Shown here: positions 56,062-64,000 of the stretch, one piece after another
Layout of the letters: each line of letters opens with the position of its first letter
Position numbering within the stretch: the stretch's first letter is position 1
Assembly: GCF_001645105.1 (NCBI RefSeq)
Contig: NZ_LKEG01000034.1
Span: forward strand, 124,223 to 188,222
Source: Pseudomonas marginalis
Lineage (GTDB): Bacteria; Pseudomonadota; Gammaproteobacteria; Pseudomonadales; Pseudomonadaceae
Direction: 5' to 3'
Length of the DNA: 64,000 nt
The notes under the pieces: generated by a model
Database searches by the model: none
What the model was told of the DNA's origin: nothing
Seen by the model: only the letters and a program-made list of their open reading frames with translations
Program-made: the position numbers and the translations under genes

Positions 56062-56426
56062 CAGCCGGTGATGCGGCTGCAGGTGAATTTGGCGCTGGCG
56101 CCACCCGAACTGGAAAACCGGTTAAGGGTGGTCCAGCCCACGCGCCGTGTATAGCCGACCCACGCCTCACCGTCCGACGCCAACCCGGTAAAGAACGTCA
56201 GTTGCCCGTAGCGGCTGTTGGTCTGTGCCCAGTAGCGTTTGCCGATTACCTCATACCCACGCAAATACGTGGTGCTGCCGACCGTCGCCACGCTGTAGGC
56301 ATTGCCCAGTGGGTCGACGCACGCGAGCAGGTTGGCGCTGCGCGTGCAGTTGGCCAGCAGGCTCGGCGCTTGAGCACAGGCAGGTCCTGCCGCAGCCAAT
56401 AACAGGGCGCACAGCAAATATTTCAT
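56058..56426 (-). CDS. Small secreted hypothetical protein in the Zur island
   Basis: 122 residues with signal peptide MKYLLCALLLAAAGPACA. The mature protein has paired Cys (NCTRSANLLAC, FTCSRITGC) and aromatic-rich stretches (RYWAQTNSRYGQLTFF). It overlaps the amidase end by 4 bp, convergent, and starts 80 bp from the Zur box at 56506, which could control both it and dksA2. P. aeruginosa has a hypothetical gene at the same place. Function unknown. Confidence 0.72.
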   Translation of the reverse strand: MKYLLCALLLAAAGPACAQAPSLLANCTRSANLLACVDPLGNAYSVATVGSTTYLRGYEVIGKRYWAQTNSRYGQLTFFTGLASDGEAWVGYTRRVGWTTLNRFSSSGGASAKFTCSRITGC

Positions 56427-56505
56427 CGGGCTTCTCGAGGCAGGGAAGTATTCAAGCATTGCGCCCTTCGTCGTGGTGAGCAAGAGGGGATTGGCTTATT
56501 TGCAC

Positions 56506-56520
56506 TGTTATACTATAACA
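56506..56520. promoter_or_regulatory. Zur box, divergent dksA2 / hypothetical promoters
   Basis: TGTTATACTATAACA, a perfect palindrome differing from the folE2 box only at the centre. It lies 33 bp before the dksA2 ATG and 80 bp before the divergent small gene. Confidence 0.88.
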
Positions 56521-56553
56521 TCAAAACACAGCCTGACCCGTGACCCGCTCCCC

Positions 56554-56958
56554 ATGACCAAACAAGACCTGCTGGCCCAGCCGCCCGCCGACTACATGAA
56601 CGAAGCCCAACAAGGGTTCTTCCGTGAGTTGCTGCTGACCCAGCGCCATGAGCTGCAAGTGCGTATCGACGCCGAGTTCCTGGCACTGCGCGAGCAGGAA
56701 ACCAACAGCGACCCGGCCGATGTCGGCAGCGCAGAAGAGCAGCGCCAGTGGCAGCTGCGTCTGCTGGAACGGGAAAAGAAGCTGTTGGACAAGATCGACG
56801 ATGCCCTCGAATTACTGGCTCGCGGCGAATACGGCTGGTGTCGCGAAACGGGTGAGCCCATCGGCCTGCAACGCCTGCTGCTCCGTCCCACCGCGACACT
56901 CTGTATCGAAGCCAAAGAACGTGAAGAGCTGCGCGAACGCCATAAACGGGCAGTTTGA
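56554..56958 (+). CDS. dksA2: DksA2, zinc-independent RNA polymerase-binding factor
   Basis: 134 residues. Coiled-coil domain with the acidic tip (EQETNSDPADVGSAEEQ) reaching the polymerase secondary channel. Where DksA has a four-Cys zinc finger, only Cys in YGWCRETGEPIGL and LCIEAKE remain; the other two positions are Thr and Ala. This is the DksA2 pattern, allowing ppGpp-linked control without zinc. ATG 56554 gives the family length; a longer in-frame ORF would start inside the Zur box region and is rejected. Confidence 0.93.
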   Translation: MTKQDLLAQPPADYMNEAQQGFFRELLLTQRHELQVRIDAEFLALREQETNSDPADVGSAEEQRQWQLRLLEREKKLLDKIDDALELLARGEYGWCRETGEPIGLQRLLLRPTATLCIEAKEREELRERHKRAV

Positions 56959-56985
56959 CCGGCCACCCTTGATGAGGAATACCTG

Positions 56986-58194
56986 ATGCCCAACCGTCTC
57001 CCCGTTACTGTGTTGTCCGGCTTTCTCGGCGCCGGTAAAAGCACGCTGCTCAATTACGTCCTGCGCAACCGCGAAAACCTGCGGGTGGCGGTGATCGTCA
57101 ACGACATGAGCGAAATCAACATTGATGGCAGCGAAGTCCAGCGCGATGTCACCCTCAACCGCGCTGAAGAAAAACTGGTAGAGATGAGCAACGGCTGCAT
57201 CTGCTGCACCTTGCGGGAAGACTTGCTGGAGGAAGTCGGAAAACTCGCCAAGGAAGGTCGGTTCGATTACCTGCTGATCGAGTCCACCGGCATCTCCGAG
57301 CCCTTGCCGGTGGCTGAAACCTTCACCTTCCGCGACGAAAACGAGCAAAGCCTGGCCGATATTGCGCGCCTGGATACCATGGTCACGGTGGTCGACGGCA
57401 TGAACTTCCTGCTCGACTACCAGGCCGCCGAAAGCCTCGCCTCCCGGGGTGAAACCCTGGGTGAAGAAGACGAACGCTCCATCACCGACCTGCTGATCGA
57501 GCAGATCGAATTCGCCGACGTGATCCTTATCAGCAAGATCGACCTTATCAGCAGCCGCGAGCGTGAAGAGTTGATGGCAATCCTTGAGCGCCTCAACGCC
57601 CAGGCGGAAATCATCCCGATGGTGATGGGCGAAGTACCGCTGAACAAGATCCTCAACACTGGCCGATTCGACTTTGAACGCGCCGCGCAGGCCCCGGGCT
57701 GGTTGCAGGCGTTGCGGGGTGAACATGTGCCGGAAACCGAAGAGTACGGCATCGCCTCCACCGCTTACCGTGCGCGCCGCCCTTTTCATCCGCAGCGCTT
57801 TTTCGACTTTATCGACCGTCCGTGGGTCAACGGCAAACTGCTGCGCTCCAAGGGCTTTTTCTGGCTGGCCAGCAAGCATCAGGATGCAGGCAGTTGGTCT
57901 CAGGCGGGCGGCTTGATGCGCCATGGATTTGCCGGTCGCTGGTGGCGCTTTGTGCCAAAAAGCCAGTGGCCCCAGGATGAGGAAAGCGTCGCGGCGATCA
58001 TGGGCAACTGGCAACTGAGCACCGGTGACTGTCGCCAGGAACTGGTGTTTATCGGGCAGAACATCGACTTCACCCAGCTGCGCGCCGAGCTGGACGCCTG
58101 CTTGCTCGACGATGAAGAAATGGCCTTGGGCGTCGAAGGTTGGCGCTTGCTGGCCGATCCCTTTGGCCCTTGGTATGAGGAGGCAGCCGCCTGA
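56986..58194 (+). CDS. zigA: COG0523 GTPase, zinc metallochaperone (ZigA type)
   Basis: 402 residues. G3E-family P-loop GTPase: Walker [10 protein letters not shown] (residues 12-20), metal motif [10 protein letters not shown] (CxCC), [11 protein letters not shown], and ISKIDL as the base-specificity loop. A C-terminal CobW_C domain ends with HPQRFFDFI and WPQDEESV. It is thought to move zinc to client enzymes during deficiency. It starts 27 bp after dksA2 in the same transcript and overlaps the DUF1826 start as TGATG. Confidence 0.94.
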   Translation: MPNRLPVTVLSGFLGAGKSTLLNYVLRNRENLRVAVIVNDMSEINIDGSEVQRDVTLNRAEEKLVEMSNGCICCTLREDLLEEVGKLAKEGRFDYLLIESTGISEPLPVAETFTFRDENEQSLADIARLDTMVTVVDGMNFLLDYQAAESLASRGETLGEEDERSITDLLIEQIEFADVILISKIDLISSREREELMAILERLNAQAEIIPMVMGEVPLNKILNTGRFDFERAAQAPGWLQALRGEHVPETEEYGIASTAYRARRPFHPQRFFDFIDRPWVNGKLLRSKGFFWLASKHQDAGSWSQAGGLMRHGFAGRWWRFVPKSQWPQDEESVAAIMGNWQLSTGDCRQELVFIGQNIDFTQLRAELDACLLDDEEMALGVEGWRLLADPFGPWYEEAAA

Positions 58195-58838
58195 TGCTGG
58201 CCCCGGTTATTCCCCTGCGTCCCCTGATTCGCCAGACCCGTGGTGAAACTCCGCTGGCGCTGTCCGACATCCTTGAAGAAGGCGTCAACCTGGCGGTGTG
58301 GCAGCGCCAGTTGCCCCTGCACATCGCCGAGTTCGGCGCCTTGCTGGTGGCGCTCAATGAGCCGTTGGCCGATTCCAGGGTGATTGAGCTCAATAACGAA
58401 GACGCCGCGCCCGACTTGCAGGGGCTGGCGTCCAGTTGCCGTGACCTGGAAGGCTACGAAGGCTTTGTCGCCGATGTGTCTTGGCTGGTCAGCGCTTTTG
58501 CCTGTTTGCTGGGTGCCAAGCGTATCGGCGTGCGCTTGCGCCTGTTGGATAAAGCCATGTGCCCGCGTTTTCACGTCGACCATGTGCCGGTGCGGCTGAT
58601 CACCACCTATGCCGGGATCGGCAGCCAGTGGTTGCGTGAAGGCGTGATGGACCGTCGCCAGTTGAGCCAGCCGGACGCCGAACCCAGCGACCGAATCGAG
58701 CAGCTGCAGTGCGGGGAAGTCGCCCTGCTCAAGGGCACCAAGTGGCATGGCAATGAAGGCCATGGCCTGATTCACCGTTCGCCCGCACTCAAGGCTGACG
58801 AACGCCGCTTGATCCTGACACTGGATTGGCTCGCATAA
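58194..58838 (+). CDS. DUF1826 protein, possible metal-dependent oxygenase fold
   Basis: 214 residues, no signal peptide. Conserved motifs are CPRFHVDHVPVRLITTYAG and KGTKWHGNEGHGLIHRSP. HVD followed about 70 residues later by H in LIHRSP, then Arg, recalls the HxD...H...R pattern of Fe(II)/2-oxoglutarate-dependent enzymes, but this is inference. Coupled to zigA, a frequent partner in pseudomonads, so it could be a ZigA client. Confidence 0.85.
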   Translation: MLAPVIPLRPLIRQTRGETPLALSDILEEGVNLAVWQRQLPLHIAEFGALLVALNEPLADSRVIELNNEDAAPDLQGLASSCRDLEGYEGFVADVSWLVSAFACLLGAKRIGVRLRLLDKAMCPRFHVDHVPVRLITTYAGIGSQWLREGVMDRRQLSQPDAEPSDRIEQLQCGEVALLKGTKWHGNEGHGLIHRSPALKADERRLILTLDWLA

Positions 58839-58873
58839 CCGCGTAGGATCAAACGCTCTACACGGTCTGAACG

Positions 58874-59845
58874 ATGCTCCTCATGCTGCAGAACATTCCC
58901 ACTCATGTGATTGCCGGGCCGTTGGGCGCCGGCAAGACCAGCCTCATCAAGCACCTGCTTGCCCAGCGCCCAGCCAACGAGCGCTGGGCCGTGCTGATCA
59001 ACGAGTTCGGGCAAATAGGCCTGGACGCCGCCTTGCTCACTCAGGATGACGACGGCATTGCCTTGGGCGAAGTCGCTGGCGGCTGCCTGTGCTGTGTGAA
59101 TGGCGCGCCGTTCCAGGTAGGACTTGGGCGTTTGTTGCGTAAGGCCAAACCCGATCGGCTGTTTATCGAGCCGTCAGGCCTGGGCCATCCGGCGCAATTG
59201 CTCAAGCAGTTGCGAGAGGCGCCGTGGCAGAACGTGTTGGCAGTGCAGCCCTGTGTGCTGGTGTTGGATGCCCAGGCGCTGGCGGCGGGTAAACCCTTGC
59301 CGTCGGCGCAGCAGGAAGCCTTGGCGAGTGCCGGGCTGCTGGTATTGAACAAGGAGGAAGCGCTGGACGCTGCGCAGCGCCACGCCATTGAACAGCAGTT
59401 ACCAGATTGCCCGTTTTACTGGACCCGGCAGGCGCATTTGCCGCTGACCCAGTTACCAGGACTGAACGCACAGGCGGCTGCGGCTGTGGATAACTTCGAA
59501 GTGCCCAAGGGGCTGGCGCAGATGCCGGCCATTTGGAGCGATCCCGCGCAACCGATCTGCCTGAGCCAGGCCCAAGAGGGCGGCTGGAGCATCGGTTGGC
59601 GCTGGCACCCGAGCCAGCAATTCGATGCCCAGCGCCTGCATCATTGGCTGGCAAGCCTTGAGTGGCGCCGCGCCAAGCTGGTTATCCACAGCGCCGAAGG
59701 CTGGTTGTCGGCCAACGCTGTGGATAACAGCCCGCTCGCCTGGCACACCAGCGAATGGCGGCGCGATTCGCGTATCGAATTGATTTTCAGCGACCCACAG
59801 GACGTGGCGGCATTGCAGACCGCACTGGCGGCCTGTCGTTACTGA
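58874..59845 (+). CDS. Second COG0523/CobW-like GTPase (YjiA/YeiR type)
   Basis: 323 residues. Walker A GPLGAGKTSL, metal motif GGCLCCVNG (CxCC), EPSGLGHPAQLL and LNKEEALD. The C-terminal domain is shorter and diverged from ZigA (QEGGWSIGWRWHPSQQFD). It begins 35 bp after DUF1826; an ATG at 58883 is an alternative start. Likely a further zinc metallochaperone of the same regulon. Three DnaA nonamers lie in its 3' part (59485, 59682, 59719). Confidence 0.92.
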   Translation: MLLMLQNIPTHVIAGPLGAGKTSLIKHLLAQRPANERWAVLINEFGQIGLDAALLTQDDDGIALGEVAGGCLCCVNGAPFQVGLGRLLRKAKPDRLFIEPSGLGHPAQLLKQLREAPWQNVLAVQPCVLVLDAQALAAGKPLPSAQQEALASAGLLVLNKEEALDAAQRHAIEQQLPDCPFYWTRQAHLPLTQLPGLNAQAAAAVDNFEVPKGLAQMPAIWSDPAQPICLSQAQEGGWSIGWRWHPSQQFDAQRLHHWLASLEWRRAKLVIHSAEGWLSANAVDNSPLAWHTSEWRRDSRIELIFSDPQDVAALQTALAACRY

Positions 59846-60234
59846 CGGTTCTTGGTGCCGTGGTCCTGTCGCCACTGGCTCAGCTCGATCACTTCGGCGC
59901 TGGGCAGTGGTGTCTTGATCTTGAACGGGTAGGGCGCCAGTTCGATCTGCGCACTGTGGGCGCCGAATTGGGTGATGGTCCCTGGGTGGCGGGTTTCGCC
60001 GGTCACGGTGAATTCAAAGTTGTAGATACGTGCCAGGCGCCGCCGGCCATTGGCATCCTTCACAAACCCGATGCGCTTGAGCGCCACCGCACCGTCGAGC
60101 AGTTCGATGTCGAGCTTGGCGCAATGCTGCTTGACCCGCTCCAGCGCACGCTCGCGCAGGCCGTGGTTGTGCCACACCCAGGCGGCACCGGTCGCCAGCA
60201 GCATCAACACGAAGATGTTTCCCAGGGTCAGCAT
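59839..60234 (-). CDS. DUF3301 membrane-anchored protein
   Basis: 131 residues: an N-terminal helix (TLGNIFVLMLLATGAAWVW) then a basic cytoplasmic region (RERALERVKQHCAKLDIELLD, RRRLARIYNFEFTVTG). Its 3' end overlaps the convergent GTPase gene by 7 bp. Function unknown; length and the conserved Cys in KQHCAK fit the DUF3301 family. Confidence 0.8.
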   Translation of the reverse strand: MLTLGNIFVLMLLATGAAWVWHNHGLRERALERVKQHCAKLDIELLDGAVALKRIGFVKDANGRRRLARIYNFEFTVTGETRHPGTITQFGAHSAQIELAPYPFKIKTPLPSAEVIELSQWRQDHGTKNRQ

Positions 60235-60351
60235 GCGAAAGACTCCAACAAAGTGAGAGCAGCTTAACTGTGTCGCCGGTCTGTCGTATAGGCTGCTTTT
60301 AGTCGCATACTGCGCGGCCAGAATTTCAACGGCTTTACGGAAATCCCCCGC

Positions 60352-61224
60352 ATGAAACGCACACCTCATTTGCTTGCGATCCAGTCTCATGTGGTCTTCG
60401 GCCATGCCGGAAACAGCGCCGCCGTGTTCCCCATGCAGCGCGTCGGGGTGAACGTGTGGCCGCTGAACACCGTGCAGTTCTCCAACCACACCCAGTATGG
60501 CCAGTGGGCGGGTGAAGTGTTGGCGCCGCAGCAGATTCCGGCGTTGGTGGAAGGCATCGCCGCGATCGGCGAGTTGGGCAACTGCGACGCGATTTTGTCC
60601 GGCTACCTGGGCAGTGCGGATCAGGGCCGGGCGATCCTGACCGGCGTGGCGCGCATCAAGGCCATCAACCCCAAGGCTTTGTATCTGTGCGACCCGGTGA
60701 TGGGCCATCCGGAAAAGGGCTGCATCGTGCCCCAGGAAGTCAGCGATTTCCTGCTGGACGAGGCCGCGGCAATGGCCGACTTCCTGTGCCCCAACCAGTT
60801 GGAACTGGACAGTTTTGCCGGGCGCAAGCCGCAATCGCTGTTCGATTGCCTGGCCATGGCCAAGGCGTTGCTGGCGCGCGGGCCGAAGGCTGTATTGGTC
60901 AAGCATTTGGATTACCCCGGCAAGTTGCCGGATGGTTTCGAAATGCTGCTGGTGACCGCCGAAGGCAGCTGGCACCTGCGCCGGCCGCTGTTGGCGTTTC
61001 CGCGTCAGCCGGTGGGTGTCGGCGATTTGACCTCGGGCCTGTTCCTGGCGCGCGTTCTGTTGGGCGACAGCCTGTTGGCCGCCTTCGAATTCACCGCCGC
61101 CGCCGTACACGAAGTGCTGCTGGAAACCCAGGCTTGCGCCAGTTACGAGCTGGAGTTGGTGCGGGCTCAGGATCGCATCGCCCACCCTCGTGTACGTTTC
61201 GAAGCGACACCCATCGAGTTGTAG
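60352..61224 (+). CDS. pdxY: Pyridoxal kinase
   Basis: 290 residues, ribokinase-like fold. Salvage phosphorylation of pyridoxal. Motifs: [51 protein letters not shown] and the anionic hole [12 protein letters not shown] with the catalytic Asp. Its own transcription unit, divergent from the DUF3301 gene. Confidence 0.95.
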   Translation: MKRTPHLLAIQSHVVFGHAGNSAAVFPMQRVGVNVWPLNTVQFSNHTQYGQWAGEVLAPQQIPALVEGIAAIGELGNCDAILSGYLGSADQGRAILTGVARIKAINPKALYLCDPVMGHPEKGCIVPQEVSDFLLDEAAAMADFLCPNQLELDSFAGRKPQSLFDCLAMAKALLARGPKAVLVKHLDYPGKLPDGFEMLLVTAEGSWHLRRPLLAFPRQPVGVGDLTSGLFLARVLLGDSLLAAFEFTAAAVHEVLLETQACASYELELVRAQDRIAHPRVRFEATPIEL

Positions 61225-61305
61225 GAATATTCCTGATTGAGCCAGGTAAAGGGCGTCCGGTACTATCGGGCGCCTTCTAGTCCACTGTGCTTTCAAGGAA
61301 GATCC

Positions 61306-62334
61306 ATGTCCCTCGTATTCCCTTCGCCGCGGGCGCTGACCGCCCTGGTGCTGACGTCGTTGCTGGCCGGTTGCAGTGTGAACGGCACTTACCCTGATGC
61401 CACTGAGGCTGATGCCGCCAAACTGCGCTTCATCTCTAATACGTCCAATACCACCATCGACGTCTACGACGCTGAGCACTGCATGGGCCAGACCACTGGC
61501 ATGCTCAACAATATTTTCTTGGTCGATACCCGGCGGCGTGTCGGCATGTCTGTGCCCCCACCGGTCAAGGCCAGAGGCTTGCTGGAGTTCAAGCTGGCAC
61601 CCGGCAAAGAAACCATGCTGATGATCAACACCAATGGCGGCAGCTATGTCTGCGGCAAATCAATGAGCATCACGCCAAAGGCCGGGGAAGAGTATGAAGT
61701 GACCTTCGACATGGAACGGGGCATGTGCACGACCTCGTTTCAGCGCCTGACGCGCTCGGATGGCAAGGATGTGCGCATCCCCCAGCCGATATTCGAGAAC
61801 GGTATGCCGTCGTGCGCGGGCAAGAGCCCGATATTCGGTAAGGTGATCCCGGCTACGCCACACCGTACCGCGTTGATCAACGCAATCGTTGAAACCCATA
61901 TGCAGCTCATCACGTTGATGGAGCCTGACACCGCGCAGCGCCCGCAAGCCACCGAAGAGGCGATCGCCGAGCGCAAGGCGAAATTAGGCACATTCACGCC
62001 ACCTGAGGCCTATTGGGTTCAGTTCCGTCAGAACTATGCACGGGTGAATCAGGAAATGGCTGGCCGCAAGGCGCGTACGCTGGAGCTTTATGAGCGGGTT
62101 TACCGCATGCGCTTGAGCGGCACCGAAGATGCGATTCTGGAGCAATGGCAGAACCCGACGGACGCCGCCGTTGTCGAGCGTGTCAAGGCTAACGACAAGT
62201 TGATGGCGCAGTACTACACGAACACCAGCAAAGCCGTGATGGTGGACATCGTGAACCATCACATGGAGCGCATGAGCCAGTTGGATCAGCGCTTTGATGT
62301 GTGTGCCCACTACGATGGGTGTTGGCGGTTGTAG
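61306..62334 (+). CDS. Lipoprotein, unknown function
   Basis: 342 residues with a lipoprotein signal (TALVLTSLLAGC, lipobox LAGC). A beta-rich region with paired Cys follows (DAEHCMGQ, SYVCGKS, GMCTTS, PSCAGK), then a helical C-terminal half rich in charged residues (EEAIAERKAKLG, ELYERVYRMRL) and a final CAHYDGCWRL. ATG 61306 has AAGGAAG upstream. No family recognised. Confidence 0.8.
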   Translation: MSLVFPSPRALTALVLTSLLAGCSVNGTYPDATEADAAKLRFISNTSNTTIDVYDAEHCMGQTTGMLNNIFLVDTRRRVGMSVPPPVKARGLLEFKLAPGKETMLMINTNGGSYVCGKSMSITPKAGEEYEVTFDMERGMCTTSFQRLTRSDGKDVRIPQPIFENGMPSCAGKSPIFGKVIPATPHRTALINAIVETHMQLITLMEPDTAQRPQATEEAIAERKAKLGTFTPPEAYWVQFRQNYARVNQEMAGRKARTLELYERVYRMRLSGTEDAILEQWQNPTDAAVVERVKANDKLMAQYYTNTSKAVMVDIVNHHMERMSQLDQRFDVCAHYDGCWRL

Positions 62335-62356
62335 GAGCGGGCTTGCTCGCTCCTAC
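62331..62356. repeat. REP element / convergent terminator hairpin
   Basis: GTAGGAGCG (62331-62339) pairs with CGCTCCTAC (62348-62356). It is a GTAGGAGCG-class REP whose first bases form the lipoprotein stop codon, between two convergent genes. Confidence 0.75.
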
Positions 62357-62370
62357 ACGGGGGGCATGGC

Positions 62371-62856
62371 CTACAGCGCGTCTGCCTTGATTTCCTGATA
62401 GCGCTTTTCCAGCTCCTGACGGATCTGTCGGCGCTGCTGGGCCTGCACGAACCGGCGCTTGTCTTCGCTGTTGTGAGGTTGCAGCGGTGGCACGGCGGCC
62501 GGTTTGCGCTGGTCGTCCACGGCCACCATGGTGAAGAAGCAACTGTTGGTATGGCGCACCGAGCGTTCGCGGATGTTCTCGGTCACCACCTTGATGCCCA
62601 CTTCCATCGACGTGTTGCCGGTGTAGTTGACCGATGCGAGGAACGTCACCAGCTCACCGACATGGATCGGCTCGCGAAAGATCACCTGGTCTACCGACAA
62701 GGTGACGACATAGCGGCCGGCATAACGGCTCGCGCAGGCGTAGGCCACTTCGTCGAGGTACTTGAGCAGTGTGCCGCCGTGGACATTGCCTGAGAAGTTG
62801 GCCATATCAGGGGTCATCAATACCGTCATCGACAGCTGGGCGTTTCCGGGTTCCAT
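62371..62856 (-). CDS. Acyl-CoA thioesterase (hotdog fold, YciA-like)
   Basis: 161 residues. Hotdog-fold acyl-CoA hydrolase with DMANFSGNVHGGTLLKYLDEVAYACASR as catalytic helix (short form NVHGGTLLKYLDEVA) and VDQVIFREPIHVGELV. C-terminal charged tail (QQRRQIRQELEKRYQE). ATG 62856 fits the family N-terminus MEPGNAQLSM; ATG 62880 gives 169 residues. Confidence 0.9.
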   Translation of the reverse strand: MEPGNAQLSMTVLMTPDMANFSGNVHGGTLLKYLDEVAYACASRYAGRYVVTLSVDQVIFREPIHVGELVTFLASVNYTGNTSMEVGIKVVTENIRERSVRHTNSCFFTMVAVDDQRKPAAVPPLQPHNSEDKRRFVQAQQRRQIRQELEKRYQEIKADAL

Positions 62857-63148
62857 AGCACACTCACGGGTTGTAGGCATTGGTTGGGGGCGCACCTCTG
62901 CGGGTGCTGGAATCTTTACAGCGCCATCCATAACGGGACGCCGGTAGGCGGCTTGCCGTCACGCGCTCACCGATCTGTTTCCATATATTGCACCGGCTTT
63001 CCGGCGGAAGTCGCGGTGTTAACCTTCAAAAGCCCGTCTCAGGGCATTTCTTACGATCAAGGCAGACTTTTCCTTCCGCACTTTGCGATATTTCAAAGGC
63101 GCGGGTGGAAGTGGGAAAAGCGCCAGTACCCTCAAGGAGCCCCTCGCC
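62857..63148. other. Intergenic region, divergent promoters
   Basis: About 290 bp between the divergent thioesterase and antiporter genes. No gene, repeat or clear operator was seen. Small overlapping ORFs are Arg/Pro-rich frame shadows. Confidence 0.6.
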
Positions 63149-64000
63149 ATGCACGCCATCAGCTTTATCCAGGACTTGGCCGTGATCATGCTGGTGGCAG
63201 GGGTTGTCACCATCCTGTTTCACCGCCTCAAGCAGCCAGTGGTGCTGGGCTACATCGTCGCCGGGTTCATCATTGGCCCCCACACCCCACCTTTCGGCCT
63301 GATTCACGACGAAGACACCATCAAGACCCTCGCCGAGCTGGGGGTGATCTTCCTGATGTTCTGCCTGGGCCTGGAGTTCAGCCTGCGCAAGCTGTTCAAG
63401 GTCGGCGCCACGGCGTTTATCGCAGCCTTCCTGGAAATCATCCTGATGATCTGGATCGGCTACGAGATTGGCCGCTGGTTTGACTGGAACACCATGGACT
63501 CGCTGTTCCTCGGCGCAATCCTGGCGATTTCCTCCACCACCATCATCGTCAAGGCGCTTAACGACCTGAAGATGAAAAACCAGCGCTTCGCCCAGCTGAT
63601 TTTTGGCGTACTGATTGTGGAAGACATCCTCGGCATCGGCATCATCGCCTTGCTGTCGAGCATCGCCGTCAGCGGTACGGTCAGCTCCGGCGAGGTGTTT
63701 TCCACGGTCGGCAAGCTCTCGCTGTTCATGATCGTTGCGCTGGTCATCGGTATTTTGCTGGTGCCGAGGCTATTGGCTTATGTGGCCAAGTTCGAAAGCA
63801 ACGAGATGTTGCTGATCACCGTACTGGGCTTGTGTTTCGGTTTCTGCCTGCTGGTGGTCAAGCTGGAATACAGCATGGTGCTGGGCGCGTTCCTGATCGG
63901 CGCAATCATGGCCGAATCCCGACAGTTGATTAAGATCGAGCGCCTGATCGAGCCGGTCCGCGACATGTTCAGTGCCATCTTCTTTGTGGCCATTGGCTTG
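63149..64000 (+). CDS. CPA2-family cation:proton antiporter (KefB/YbaL-like), 3' partial
   Basis: 284 residues visible, running off the window end. Multi-span inner-membrane exchanger: RLKQPVVLGYIVAGFIIGPH, LGVIFLMFCLGLEFSL, the LAISSTTIIVKAL motif and FGVLIVEDILGIGIIALLS with the conserved Asp. Start ATG 63149 is preceded by AAGGAG. A regulatory TrkA-N/RCK domain, if any, lies beyond the window, so K+ versus Na+ and Kef versus YbaL type cannot be decided. Confidence 0.93.
   Translation, partial: MHAISFIQDLAVIMLVAGVVTILFHRLKQPVVLGYIVAGFIIGPHTPPFGLIHDEDTIKTLAELGVIFLMFCLGLEFSLRKLFKVGATAFIAAFLEIILMIWIGYEIGRWFDWNTMDSLFLGAILAISSTTIIVKALNDLKMKNQRFAQLIFGVLIVEDILGIGIIALLSSIAVSGTVSSGEVFSTVGKLSLFMIVALVIGILLVPRLLAYVAKFESNEMLLITVLGLCFGFCLLVVKLEYSMVLGAFLIGAIMAESRQLIKIERLIEPVRDMFSAIFFVAIGL

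Noticed and set aside
62884..63483. Arg/Pro-rich open frame overlapping the antiporter start
   Set aside because: Overlaps a clear CPA2 antiporter in another frame and lacks any family features.

Overview
The window is ordinary chromosome of a fluorescent-type Pseudomonas (P. fluorescens group), close to the replication origin. Evidence: mnmE (5'-truncated by the window edge), mnmG-rsmG-parA-parB and atpIBEFHAGDC-glmU-glmR-glmS in the usual pseudomonad order, Pseudomonas-type REP/REPIN repeats, DnaA nonamers far above chance, and a perfect pseudomonad parS core. No rRNA, tRNA, CRISPR array, insertion sequence or prophage is visible.

Layout. 1-5.4 kb: end of mnmE, then a TonB-dependent receptor / FecR anti-sigma / FecI-type ECF sigma cassette on the minus strand with a Fur box. 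5.4-5.9 kb: AT-rich, DnaA-box-bearing region in front of mnmG, placed as oriC is in E. coli. 5.9-17.5 kb: mnmG, rsmG, parAB and the nine-gene ATP synthase operon. 17.5-21.8 kb: glmU, a DeoR-type regulator and glmS. 21.8-31.5 kb: a small hypothetical protein, a Fic protein with a doubtful start, and the pbpC/alpha-2-macroglobulin pair. 31.7-37.4 kb: a six-gene minus-strand lipid operon resembling E. coli ynbABCD plus an acyltransferase. 37.7-43.5 kb: a divergent operon of three SPFH (HflK/HflC-like) proteins and an HmtA-like P-type metal ATPase. 43.6-45.6 kb: a bufferin-type locus (BufA2-like peptide, BufB, BufC). 45.7-49.1 kb: cyclopropane fatty acid synthase, cardiolipin synthase and a DUF3617 protein. 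49.1-59.8 kb: a zinc-starvation island. 59.8-64 kb: DUF3301 protein, pdxY, a lipoprotein, an acyl-CoA thioesterase and the start of a CPA2 antiporter.

How the genes work together. The most coherent story is zinc economy. Two perfect palindromes TGTTATA-N-TATAACA (54763-54777 and 56506-56520) sit in front of two transcription units. The first reads folE2, znuC, znuB, znuA, hisI2, gamma-carbonic anhydrase and pyrC-type dihydroorotase, nearly all joined by stop/start overlaps. The second reads dksA2, zigA (COG0523) and DUF1826, followed by a second COG0523 GTPase. They encode zinc import, zinc-sparing or back-up copies of zinc enzymes, and metallochaperone GTPases. A weaker copy of the operator (12 of 15 positions) lies 27 bp before the SPFH/HmtA operon, so that operon may belong to the same Zur-type regulon. 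The adjacent bufferin locus suggests a wider metal-handling neighbourhood. The 31.7-48.4 kb stretch also concentrates membrane-lipid genes, next to the membrane-scaffold SPFH proteins.

The best candidates for undescribed biology are the ynb-like lipid operon, whose product is unknown; the triple-SPFH/P-type ATPase operon with its His-rich N-terminus; the precise placement of stem-loops at four ATP synthase gene junctions; and a parS site inside a zinc-regulated gene about 45 kb from parAB.
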